From Planctomycetota bacterium (GTDB lineage Bacteria; JAJVIF01; JAPKYR01), in contig DAOVJF010000021.1 of the NCBI GenBank assembly GCA_030673355.1, positions 1 to 12,743 of the forward strand: 12,743 nucleotides of DNA. The letters are read 5' to 3'. Under the pieces are notes generated by a model. It ran no database searches, was not told the DNA's origin, and saw only the letters and a program-made list of their open reading frames with translations. This document shows, one piece after another, positions 6,333 to 12,743 of the stretch (the first letter of the stretch is position 1; every line of letters begins with the position of its first letter). Position numbers and translations under genes: made by a program.

Positions 6333-7367
6333 TCAATCTTTATTGACCATGTATGTAAGCATATCAACCAAAGCCTCGGTGTAACCCCACTCGTTATCAT
6401 ACCATCCCAGGGTTTTTACAAGTCTCCCGCCCATGACCTGGGTAAGGTCGGCGTCGAAAATTGCGGAGAATTTCGTTCCCTCATGATCGCTGGACACCGT
6501 GGGATCGGTTTCATATTTAATCACGCCCTTCATCGAGCCCCCGGCAGCGGCCTTGAAGATCTCATTTACCTCTTCTTTCGATGTTTCCCTGCCAACCCAG
6601 CATGTCAGGTCGACAAAGCTGACCGTTGGTGTAGGAACACGGATCGCGTAACCGGTCAATTTTCCCTGAACTTCCGGGATGACCAGTCCAACAGCCTTTG
6701 TAGCGCCTGTTGATGTGGGAATCATGTTGCACGCGCACGCCCGTGCACGCCTGAGGTCCTTATGGGAGTTATCAAGTATATTCTGAGATGAAGTATAGGC
6801 ATGGATAGTGAGCATTATGCCGGCTTCAATTCCCAGCCCGTCGTTAAGGACTTTCACCATCGGCGCCAGGCAGTTTGTAGTACAACTGGCGTTTGAGACA
6901 ATTTTATGTGCCGATGGGTCGTAATCTGTGTGGTTAATTCCCCATACGACAGTAATGTCCGGTCCTTCCCCCTTTCCGGGTGCCGATATAAATACCTTAC
7001 TGGCGCCCGCTTCGATCTGTTTCATGCAGCCCTTACGATCGGTGAATTTCCCGGTTGCTTCAACTGAGATATCAACCCCCATTTCTTTCCACGGCAGCTC
7101 TGACGGGTCGTTGGCTGTCAGGCACTTGATGTTTTTACCGAGGTCCGGAATACGAATCTCATCGGCATCTTCATCGATCTCACAGTCAAATTTATGGTAC
7201 ACGGTATCGTACTTAAGAGTATGGCCCTTGATCCTGGTTTTGGATCGGGAGTTGACGGCGACGATATCCCAGGGAACATCTTCTCCCTTCCTGAGACGAT
7301 CAGCCCAGATCCTGACAATCAACCGGCCGATCCGTCCAAACCCGTTTATTCCAACTTTTACTGTCAT
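6333..7367 (-). CDS. gap: Type I glyceraldehyde-3-phosphate dehydrogenase, probable NADP(H)-type
   Basis: This enzyme oxidises glyceraldehyde 3-phosphate to 1,3-bisphosphoglycerate, or runs in reverse. The 344-residue protein has the Rossmann motif GINGFGRIGR (residues 6-15), catalytic C162 in SNASCTTNC, H189 in TIHAYT, and conserved RVPTPTVS and WYDNEWGY segments. The segment after the second beta strand reads VNSRS (38-42), where NAD-specific enzymes have an acidic residue after the Asn. The loop DNSHKD (199-204) has Ser where Bacillus-type NAD enzymes have Pro188. Both changes are those of NADP-using chloroplast and cyanobacterial GAPDHs. The ATG at 7367 was chosen because GGAGG lies 8 bases upstream. 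The longer frame from 7382 would begin just before that GGAGG, turning the ribosome binding site into codons. It lies 63 bases after rapZ and 44 before pgk. Confidence 0.97.
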   Translation of the reverse strand: MTVKVGINGFGRIGRLIVRIWADRLRKGEDVPWDIVAVNSRSKTRIKGHTLKYDTVYHKFDCEIDEDADEIRIPDLGKNIKCLTANDPSELPWKEMGVDISVEATGKFTDRKGCMKQIEAGASKVFISAPGKGEGPDITVVWGINHTDYDPSAHKIVSNASCTTNCLAPMVKVLNDGLGIEAGIMLTIHAYTSSQNILDNSHKDLRRARACACNMIPTSTGATKAVGLVIPEVQGKLTGYAIRVPTPTVSFVDLTCWVGRETSKEEVNEIFKAAAGGSMKGVIKYETDPTVSSDHEGTKFSAIFDADLTQVMGGRLVKTLGWYDNEWGYTEALVDMLTYMVNKD

Positions 7368-7375
7368 TAACTCTT

Positions 7376-7380
7376 CCTCC
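7376..7380 (-). promoter_or_regulatory. Ribosome binding site deciding the gap start
   Basis: On the minus strand this reads GGAGG, 8 bases before the ATG at 7367. The competing upstream ATG at 7382 directly abuts this site, so ribosomes bound here should start at 7367. The 344-residue protein then begins MTVKVGINGFG, as expected for the family. Confidence 0.8.
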
Positions 7381-7430
7381 ATTAATTGTTGTTTTATAAA
7401 TCCCGATATTTTACTGAAATCCCCACCGGC

Positions 7431-8360
7431 TTATTTACTAATATCACGGTGAACGACGTTAACTGGATATCCCTTCGACCTTAAATCCACACCAATTTTC
7501 TCAGCCAGGTAAACACTTCGATGCCGTCCGCCGGTACACCCAACCGCCACATTCAGCCGGAGCCTTCCTTCCTCGGAGAATATTGGGATGATCCAGGTCA
7601 GGAGGTCCTTTAATCTTTTACGGAACTCACTGCAATCGGGTGATCTTTCGATAAACTCACCAACCTCCTTTTGAAGGCCGGTAAGCGACTTAAGCTCCGG
7701 TTCATAAAATGGATTCGGCAGGAACCGAACATCGAAAACGAAATCCAGGTCGAGAGGGATTCCATGCTTAAACCCGAAAGAAAGTACGCGAATATTGGTT
7801 TTCGGCTTTTCCCTCTCGGCTGAGATATACGACATTACGTGTCGTTTCAGATCGGCTGAACTTAGGTTAGAGGTATCGAGCGTAAAATCGGCTTCCCTTT
7901 CTACACTTGCAAGGATTGTCCGTTCCTTCTGAATAGCCTTAATCAACTGCTCTCCGGAATCCGCCAGCGGATGCTCGCGCCTTGTTTCCTTGTATCGCCT
8001 GACGAGAATGTGATCCTTGGCATCGAGAAAAATGACGTTTACATCGTAACCCGCGTTTTTAAGTTCGATAACGCTGTCAAGTAAACCCTCGAAGAATTCC
8101 CTTGCACGGATATCGATTACTACGGCCATACCAGTATAGCTGGGGCTTGCTTCAGAGCCGGCCAGGCAAAGGGCGATGAATTTGTCCAGAAGTTGCGGTG
8201 GGAGATTATCTATCGTGAAATAATTTGCGTCCTCAAAAACGCGCAGAACACTTGTCTTCCCGGCTCCGGACATTCCGGTGATTACAACAATTGCCGGTGA
8301 GCGGGAACCGTCCGGGCTGTTAGCCTCGGCTCCGGGTTGTATTTCCGGTATTGGCACCAT
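7431..8360 (-). CDS. rapZ: RapZ/YvcJ-family nucleotide-binding protein (RNase adapter)
   Basis: In Enterobacteria RapZ binds glucosamine-6-phosphate and the sRNA GlmZ and guides RNase E, so controlling GlmS. In other phyla the family (YvcJ) is a P-loop nucleotide hydrolase of less clear role. From the chosen start the protein has about 309 residues. Motifs: Walker A GMSGAGKT (29-36), TIDNLPPQLL, the Walker B-like AVVIDIRARE, VIFLDAKDHILVRRYKETRR, RVLSFGFKHGIP, the family-specific DVRFLPNPFY, and the C-terminal GCTGGRHRSV. The frame is open to an ATG at 8417 (328 residues), but those 19 extra residues are unlike the family and lack a ribosome binding site. The ATG at 8360 follows a purine-rich stretch and fits the usual 285-300 residue length better. 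It is first in the operon, 63 bases before gap. The RNA-adapter function is family knowledge, not shown here. Confidence 0.93.
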   Translation of the reverse strand: MVPIPEIQPGAEANSPDGSRSPAIVVITGMSGAGKTSVLRVFEDANYFTIDNLPPQLLDKFIALCLAGSEASPSYTGMAVVIDIRAREFFEGLLDSVIELKNAGYDVNVIFLDAKDHILVRRYKETRREHPLADSGEQLIKAIQKERTILASVEREADFTLDTSNLSSADLKRHVMSYISAEREKPKTNIRVLSFGFKHGIPLDLDFVFDVRFLPNPFYEPELKSLTGLQKEVGEFIERSPDCSEFRKRLKDLLTWIIPIFSEEGRLRLNVAVGCTGGRHRSVYLAEKIGVDLRSKGYPVNVVHRDISK

Positions 8361-8433
8361 GCCCCCATCCAGCCGATTATCACCTGAATTCTTCAAATGA
8401 TGAGCACAATATAACATACTGCTGTTAGCAGGG

Positions 8434-8518
8434 GTACAGGTAAAGTACAGGAAAATCGTTAAAATGCTTTAAAAATTGGAATCTTGTCTAACCATTAATC
8501 GGGAACGATGGGTACAGG
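8434..8518. repeat. Three GTACAGG direct repeats upstream of rapZ
   Basis: GTACAGG occurs at 8434-8440, 8445-8451 and 8512-8518 on the plus strand (CCTGTAC toward rapZ). The first two are 11 bases apart, close to one helical turn, which suits cooperative binding by a transcription factor. No known operator is recognised. Confidence 0.35.
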
Positions 8519-8587
8519 CACTCAAATTTGCCTGTTTACCATTTATAAACAAGTGAGATGAATTCTACTTGAAATTGGATAATTCAC

Positions 8588-8660
8588 GGGGACATACCAA
8601 TTTTTTCCAGTGATAAACCTGACTTTCCCATTGCATATCAAGGGAAAAATGCCTTGTCCC
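8588..8660. repeat. Imperfect inverted repeat, possible terminator or MITE remnant
   Basis: Outer arms GGGACA (8589-8594) and TGTCCC (8655-8660) pair. After a small internal loop, CA/TG pairs (8598-8599 with 8650-8651). TTTTTTCC (8601-8608) then pairs with GGGAAAAA (8642-8649), with one G-T pair, leaving a 33-base loop. A competing 6-bp stem TTTCCC/GGGAAA (8624-8629, 8642-8647) shares the right arm. It lies just downstream of the minus-strand ogt stop, so a terminator role is possible, but no clean U tract follows. Confidence 0.4.
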
Positions 8661-8673
8661 ATAAGTTAAGTGG

Positions 8674-9183
8674 TCACTCAATCCATTCTATGCCTTCAAG
8701 CCCCAGGAGGCGGCGTTTTTCCTCGGGTCCAGCCCCAAACCCACCGAGCTTTTTATTGGCTGCCAGAAGCCTGTGGCATGGGATGACGATCGGAACAGGG
8801 TTAGTACCGGCTGCATTACCTACAGCCCTTGCCGCGCCGGGTTTTCCAATCTGTTCCGCAAGTTCGCCATAAGTCATGGATTTACCATACGGAATTCCGC
8901 AGAGGGCTTTCCATACTGTTTTCTGGAACTCAGTTCCTTGGGGTGCGGCCTGTACCGTGAATCTCTTACGTTTCCCCCTGTGATATTCATTAATTTCACG
9001 CCTCAGCCGTTCGAGATTCCTGCGTACTGCCGCGCCGACCTTGAGATCGGAAATTTCCGGGAGGTTCTCCTCAACTTCGGACCTGTCGGGAGACCATAAT
9101 AAAACGAGCACGCCCTCATCGCTGGCGACGGCCCCGTACCAGCGATCACCTTCCCTCCAGATTATCGAACCTTGAGCATTCAT
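8674..9183 (-). CDS. ogt: Methylated-DNA--protein-cysteine methyltransferase (Ogt/MGMT type)
   Basis: This suicide repair protein transfers the alkyl group from O6-alkylguanine (or O4-alkylthymine) in DNA to its own cysteine. The 169-residue length is that of single-enzyme Ogt/MGMT proteins without the Ada N-terminal sensor domain. The catalytic motif PVPIVIPCHRL is present with acceptor C136. Other features are FQKTVWKAL with IPYGKSMTYGELA (helix-turn-helix DNA-binding part, about residues 87-112), the arginine-finger segment GAARAVGNAAGTNP (117-130), and GGFGAG with the C-terminal helix. The weaker N-terminal domain occupies residues about 1-75. The ATG at 9183 lies 6 bases after the uvrA stop; GGGAG within the uvrA tail, 11 bases upstream, may serve as ribosome binding site. 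It is probably cotranscribed with uvrA as a repair pair. Confidence 0.95.
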   Translation of the reverse strand: MNAQGSIIWREGDRWYGAVASDEGVLVLLWSPDRSEVEENLPEISDLKVGAAVRRNLERLRREINEYHRGKRKRFTVQAAPQGTEFQKTVWKALCGIPYGKSMTYGELAEQIGKPGAARAVGNAAGTNPVPIVIPCHRLLAANKKLGGFGAGPEEKRRLLGLEGIEWIE

Positions 9184-9189
9184 TGGGAT

Positions 9190-12123
9190 TCAAGCTCCCT
9201 TTTTCTTTCTGGCCCGGCGGGTTTCATTTCGTTCGAAACCAAACATTTCAGACAGGTAATGCCCGGTATAGCTTTCAGGATACCTTGCTATTTCATCAGG
9301 GGATCCTGCTGCAATAAGGTATCCGCCCCCATCACCGCCCTCAGGGCCAAGATCAATTACGTAATCCGATGCTACGACCACGTCCAGGTTATGTTCGATA
9401 ACCACGACCGTGTTGCCCATATCTACCAGCCGCTGGAGGACTGCAAGCAGTTTTTGAACATCAAAGTAATGCAGTCCGGTCGTCGGTTCGTCCAGAATAT
9501 ATAATATTCTTCCCTGTTTCTTTTTTGCCAGTTCACTGGCCAGCTTAACCCTCTGCGCTTCACCTCCCGAAAGAGTGGGCGCCGGCTGGCCGAGCCGGAT
9601 GTACCCGAGCCCTACATCGCGGATCAACTCCAGGCGATCGGCTATCGCCCGATGCGCCGCGAAAAACTCTGCAGCGGTGTCGACGGTCATAGACAGGATA
9701 TCATGAATATTCTGTCCACGGTATTTTATTTCAAGGGTCTCACGATTATAGCGTTTTCCGCTGCATGTTTCACACTTGACATAAACATCCGGCAGGAAAT
9801 GCATCTCGATTTTCAGCAGGCCATCCCCGTTGCACCTCGGGCAACGGCCGCCACGCACGTTGAAACTGAAACGTCCCGGTAAATATCCACGAGCCTTGGA
9901 TTCCGGCACACTTGCGAACAGGATACGGATTTTATCGAATATTTTTGTGTAGGTTACCGGGTTCGATCTCGGCGTTCTACCGATCGGCGACTGGTCCACA
10001 ACGATAGCGGCATCGATGTGCTCAAGGCCGTCGATACCGTCGCATTTCCCCGGTTTGTCGATACGCAATCCGAAATCATGCGCGATGTTGCGCCAGAGTA
10101 TGTCATTTACCAGGCTTGATTTCCCGCTGCCGGATACGCCGGTAATCGAAATGAATGTCCCGAGTGGAAATTCAATTTCCTCACCTTTAAGGTTGTTCTG
10201 ACGCGGATTCCTTACAATTAATTTTGCACCGTTGCCCCGCCGGAAACTTCGTTTCACTATTTTAGCTGTTGTAGATTTTAACTTCAGGAATTTACCGGTC
10301 GGGCTGTCCTTTGATTTTTCGAGGTCAGCAGTGGTTCCCTGTGCGACAACATGTCCGCCATGAACACCGGCGCCGGGACCCAGATCGATTATATGATCAG
10401 CCGCCCGGATCGTGTTTTCATCATGCTCGACTACAATAACGGTATTTCCAAGGTTTCGAAGGCCTCTGAGGGTTTCGATGAGGCGTGCGTTGTCGCGCTG
10501 GTGAAGACCTATCGATGGTTCATCCAGGATGTAAAGCACACCGGCAAGGTTGCTCCCGATCTGGGTTGCGAGCCTGATTCTCTGGCTTTCCCCGCCTGAC
10601 AGCGTACGGGCGGTCCGTGACAGGGTGATGTAATCGAGCCCGACATTGTTGAGAAACCTCAGCCTTGAAATAATTTCCTTAAGTATCCGGTCCCCAACCT
10701 GCTTCTGGTAACTTGTCAGCCTGATAGTTTCAAAGAACTCAAGAGCTTCTCCGACAGAGATGCCGGTTACGTCGATGATATTTTTATCAGCCAGGGTTAC
10801 GGCGAGTGCGACATCCTTGAGCCTGCGTCCCTGGCACGACGGGCATGGACTGTCGCTCATGTACATTTCAAGTACATTTCTGATGTAATCCGATGTTGTC
10901 TCACGATATCTTTTTTGTAAATAAGCAAGGATCCCCTTGAATGTAAAACGGCCCTTACGCCTTCTACCCTGGGAGTCGTGGAAAGTGAATTTCACTTTCA
11001 CTGATTTTTTACCGCCATTGATCAAAGCATCGACCGCTTCCGGATCGAGGTCTTTAAGTGGAACGTACGGGTCGATCTCAAGCTGATGCGCGGCCGCATG
11101 GATCATGCTGGTGAGATACCCCGAACTCGATCCACGCCACGGCAGTATTGCTTCATCGACCAGCGATTTTTCCTTATTTACAACCAGGTCGGGATCGATC
11201 TCTTTCAGCGCGCCAAGTCCCCCGCATTTTTCACACGCACCGTAAGGTGAATTAAAACTGAAAAGCTTCGGGGTGATTTCAGGAAGGGAAATTCCGCAGG
11301 TATCGCATGCGAACCTGGTGGAGAACAGCTCCTCGGTTCCAGTGTCAGGTTCAAATATGACGACCATGCCTTCGGCACGTTCAAGGGACAGTTCCACCGA
11401 TTCGGTGAGTCTCTGCTGGATTGAATCTTTTACCTCGATACGGTCTACAACAATGTCGATAGAATGTATGCCGTACCTGTCGAGTTCAATGTCATCGGTG
11501 AGAAGATAAATTTCCCCATCGACTCGTACCCGGCTGAATCCTTCCTCCGAGAGCTCACCGAACAGTTTTGTGTACAATCCCTTTTTCCTGCGAATGATCG
11601 GAGCGAGTATATAAAGCTTTGTACCCTCGGGTTTTCGAAATATTTTATCAACGATTTCCTGTGGTGACTGGCTTTGGACATTAGCTCCGCATTTCGGACA
11701 GTGAGGTTCACCAACCCGGGCAAATAGAAGGCGCAGGTAATCGTAGATTTCAGTCACGGTTCCGACAGTCGATCGCGGGTTGTGGCTCCTGGCTTTTTGA
11801 TCTATTGATATCGCGGGTGAGAGTCCGTCAATGTAATCCACATCGGGCTTGTCCATCTGTCCGAGGAACTGCCTTGCGTAGGACGACAGGCTTTCCACAT
11901 AACGGCGCTGGCCTTCAGCATAGATTGTGTCGAATGCGAGCGATGATTTCCCCGATCCTGAAAGCCCGGTAATTACCACCAGCCGGTTACGCGGGATTTC
12001 AACATCGATATTTTTCAGGTTATGCTGGCGGGCGCCCTTGATAACAATTTTGTCCCGTTCACTTGGAAGTGATGCAACCCCGTTAGCAGTCTTTGATTTT
12101 TTTATTTTTCGTTTTACTGCCAT
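9190..12123 (-). CDS. uvrA: Excinuclease ABC subunit UvrA
   Basis: UvrA is the damage-sensing ABC ATPase of nucleotide excision repair; it dimerises and loads UvrB on bulky DNA lesions. The 977-residue protein contains both ABC modules. Module 1: Walker A GLSGSGKS (53-60), signature LSGGES (508-513), Walker B YILDEP (531-536). Module 2: Walker A GVSGSGKS (662-669), LSGGEA (851-856), Walker B YILDEP (875-880). Zinc-binding CxxC pairs are at C273/C276 with C297/C300 and at C761/C764 with C784/C787. Further CxxC pairs occur at 142-145 and 427-430. UvrB- and DNA-binding regions follow the usual pattern. The protein is longer than the common ~940 residues because of a Lys-rich N-terminal extension (about 22 residues before DKIVIKGARQHNLKNI) and a basic C-terminus (RRARKKKGA). 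No strong ribosome binding site precedes the ATG at 12123. The upstream TPR gene ends 37 bases before it. Confidence 0.98.
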   Translation of the reverse strand: MAVKRKIKKSKTANGVASLPSERDKIVIKGARQHNLKNIDVEIPRNRLVVITGLSGSGKSSLAFDTIYAEGQRRYVESLSSYARQFLGQMDKPDVDYIDGLSPAISIDQKARSHNPRSTVGTVTEIYDYLRLLFARVGEPHCPKCGANVQSQSPQEIVDKIFRKPEGTKLYILAPIIRRKKGLYTKLFGELSEEGFSRVRVDGEIYLLTDDIELDRYGIHSIDIVVDRIEVKDSIQQRLTESVELSLERAEGMVVIFEPDTGTEELFSTRFACDTCGISLPEITPKLFSFNSPYGACEKCGGLGALKEIDPDLVVNKEKSLVDEAILPWRGSSSGYLTSMIHAAAHQLEIDPYVPLKDLDPEAVDALINGGKKSVKVKFTFHDSQGRRRKGRFTFKGILAYLQKRYRETTSDYIRNVLEMYMSDSPCPSCQGRRLKDVALAVTLADKNIIDVTGISVGEALEFFETIRLTSYQKQVGDRILKEIISRLRFLNNVGLDYITLSRTARTLSGGESQRIRLATQIGSNLAGVLYILDEPSIGLHQRDNARLIETLRGLRNLGNTVIVVEHDENTIRAADHIIDLGPGAGVHGGHVVAQGTTADLEKSKDSPTGKFLKLKSTTAKIVKRSFRRGNGAKLIVRNPRQNNLKGEEIEFPLGTFISITGVSGSGKSSLVNDILWRNIAHDFGLRIDKPGKCDGIDGLEHIDAAIVVDQSPIGRTPRSNPVTYTKIFDKIRILFASVPESKARGYLPGRFSFNVRGGRCPRCNGDGLLKIEMHFLPDVYVKCETCSGKRYNRETLEIKYRGQNIHDILSMTVDTAAEFFAAHRAIADRLELIRDVGLGYIRLGQPAPTLSGGEAQRVKLASELAKKKQGRILYILDEPTTGLHYFDVQKLLAVLQRLVDMGNTVVVIEHNLDVVVASDYVIDLGPEGGDGGGYLIAAGSPDEIARYPESYTGHYLSEMFGFERNETRRARKKKGA

Positions 12124-12160
12124 TTCAGGTCAGATCCGAATTAAATCTCTTTGCCGGGTT

Positions 12161-12743
12161 TCAGAAGAATGTAAATCCTTCGTCTTCCTCTTCTTCCTCC
12201 TCTTCCTCTTCTACATCTTCTTCTTCATCGGTTTCAGATTCTTCATCCTCCGGTTCTTCATCTTCCTCAATTTCCGGTGTTTCATTCACATCAAGTGCGT
12301 TAAGGCGTGCCTGAACCTCGGCTATCAGGGTCTCATCGGTTTCAAATCCGATATAACGTTCCAGGTAATATCGGGCTAATTCGATCTGCCCGTCGGCAAG
12401 ATATGCCATGCCAAGTTCGTAATTGACAATCGCGAAGTCGGGATGGACTTCATAAGCTACCATCAGCAACATAATTGCTGCCTGTGTGGAACCAATCGCG
12501 CGCATCCGCCGTCCGCGACTCAATCGATCGGTATATAATTCGTCACCGGTCAATTCAGGAAGGTCAGGGATCAGAATTTCGTCTTCACTATCGTCAGTCT
12601 CTTCTTCGTCACCGCCATTTTCTTCATCATCTGTTTCTTCTTCTACTTCATCATCTATCTCATCATCTGTGATTTCCTCCACTTCCTCATCTATCCCTTC
12701 ATCATCTGTGATTTCCTCCACTTCCTCATCTATCTCACCATCC
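12161..12743 (-). CDS. Acidic repeat protein with TPR domain (5' end outside window)
   Basis: The frame is open to the window edge, so the N-terminus is missing. The visible part has three zones. First is an extremely acidic stretch built on units like IDEEVEEITDDE, about three copies. In the middle, about 95 residues (LPDLPELTGDELYTDRLSRG onward) contain at least one good tetratricopeptide repeat, NYELGMAYLADGQIELARYYLERYI, probably with a second, weaker helical pair before it. Last is a Glu/Asp-rich tail ending in the aromatic GFTFF. TPRs mediate protein-protein contacts; the acidic zones are probably disordered. There is no catalytic motif and the specific family is not recognised. It is upstream of uvrA on the same strand with a 37-base gap, which suggests co-transcription but does not assign a repair role. 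The GTG at 12721 is read here as an internal valine, not a start. Confidence 0.75.
   Translation of the reverse strand, partial: DGEIDEEVEEITDDEGIDEEVEEITDDEIDDEVEEETDDEENGGDEEETDDSEDEILIPDLPELTGDELYTDRLSRGRRMRAIGSTQAAIMLLMVAYEVHPDFAIVNYELGMAYLADGQIELARYYLERYIGFETDETLIAEVQARLNALDVNETPEIEEDEEPEDEESETDEEEDVEEEEEEEEEDEGFTFF
12624..12734 (-). repeat. In-frame tandem repeat coding acidic peptide units
   Basis: A 36-base sequence is identical at 12660-12695 and 12699-12734, a 39-base (13-codon) period. A third, diverged copy lies at 12624-12659. Each encodes an acidic unit of the type IDEEVEEITDDE. Period lengths of 36 and 39 bases keep the reading frame, consistent with recent duplication by slippage or unequal recombination. 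The array may continue beyond the window. Confidence 0.85.

Larger units (their letters stand above)
8418..8673. other. Intergenic region upstream of rapZ and downstream of ogt
   Basis: These 256 bases contain no credible gene on either strand. Visible elements are three copies of GTACAGG (8434-8440, 8445-8451, 8512-8518), a small palindrome CTGCT-GTT-AGCAG (8419-8431), an inverted repeat TGTTTA/TAAACA (8533-8538 and 8546-8551), and an imperfect long inverted repeat (8588-8660). The rapZ operon promoter must lie here or further upstream. On the minus strand a ttatatt word near 8407-8413 is a -10 candidate, without a clear -35. Confidence 0.5.

Noticed and set aside
6928..7452. 174-codon plus-strand frame opposite the N-terminal half of gap
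   Set aside because: It is antisense to conserved gap codons and the gap ribosome binding site, with Ser/Pro-rich shadow composition and no domain.
12093..12314. Poly-serine plus-strand frame at the uvrA/TPR junction
   Set aside because: The Ser runs are the reverse complement of Glu/Asp codons in the acidic tail of the TPR protein.

Overview
The window is bacterial chromosomal DNA of moderate GC with densely packed, mostly co-directional housekeeping genes. It shows no tRNA, rRNA, CRISPR array, transposase or clear phage gene. RapZ, a bacterial-type UvrA and a gap-pgk-tpiA cluster place it in Bacteria. Acidic TPR proteins, orphan MoxR ATPases and HDAC-fold deacetylases are common in poorly characterised Gram-negative lineages (for example FCB-type or candidate phyla), but the phylum cannot be fixed from this sequence.

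Layout. Region 1 (1-1977, plus strand): an AT-rich leader, a MoxR-family AAA+ ATPase, and an overlapping multi-pass membrane protein that resembles ABC-2-type permeases. Region 2 (1978-2272): a convergent intergenic segment. It is dominated by a perfect 29-bp-stem inverted repeat whose loop and right arm contain four 15-bp tandem units, probably a bidirectional terminator or a dispersed repeat. Region 3 (2273-8360, minus strand): a probable operon read as rapZ, gap, pgk, tpiA, a STAS plus degenerate receiver protein, and an HDAC-family deacetylase. Region 4 (8361-8673): a regulatory or intergenic stretch with small repeats and an imperfect inverted repeat. Region 5 (8674-12743, minus strand): an acidic TPR protein (cut by the window edge), uvrA, and an O6-alkylguanine-DNA alkyltransferase gene (ogt-like).

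How the genes fit together. gap, pgk and tpiA encode three consecutive enzymes of the lower or triose part of glycolysis and gluconeogenesis. RapZ, in other bacteria a regulator of amino-sugar synthesis, lies upstream. Two regulatory-looking genes lie downstream: a STAS/pseudo-receiver that may work by protein-protein interaction, and a zinc deacetylase with all catalytic residues. The GAPDH carries coupled substitutions at the cofactor-discriminating positions that suggest NADP(H) use. uvrA and ogt are separated by only a few bases and form a DNA-repair pair covering bulky lesions and O6-alkylguanine.

I see no large undescribed defence or mobile system. The most unusual items are the repeat-loaded hairpin at 2063-2188, the NADP-type GAPDH signature inside a glycolytic operon, the STAS/pseudo-receiver plus HDAC tail of that operon, and the MoxR gene without its usual DUF58/VWA partner.
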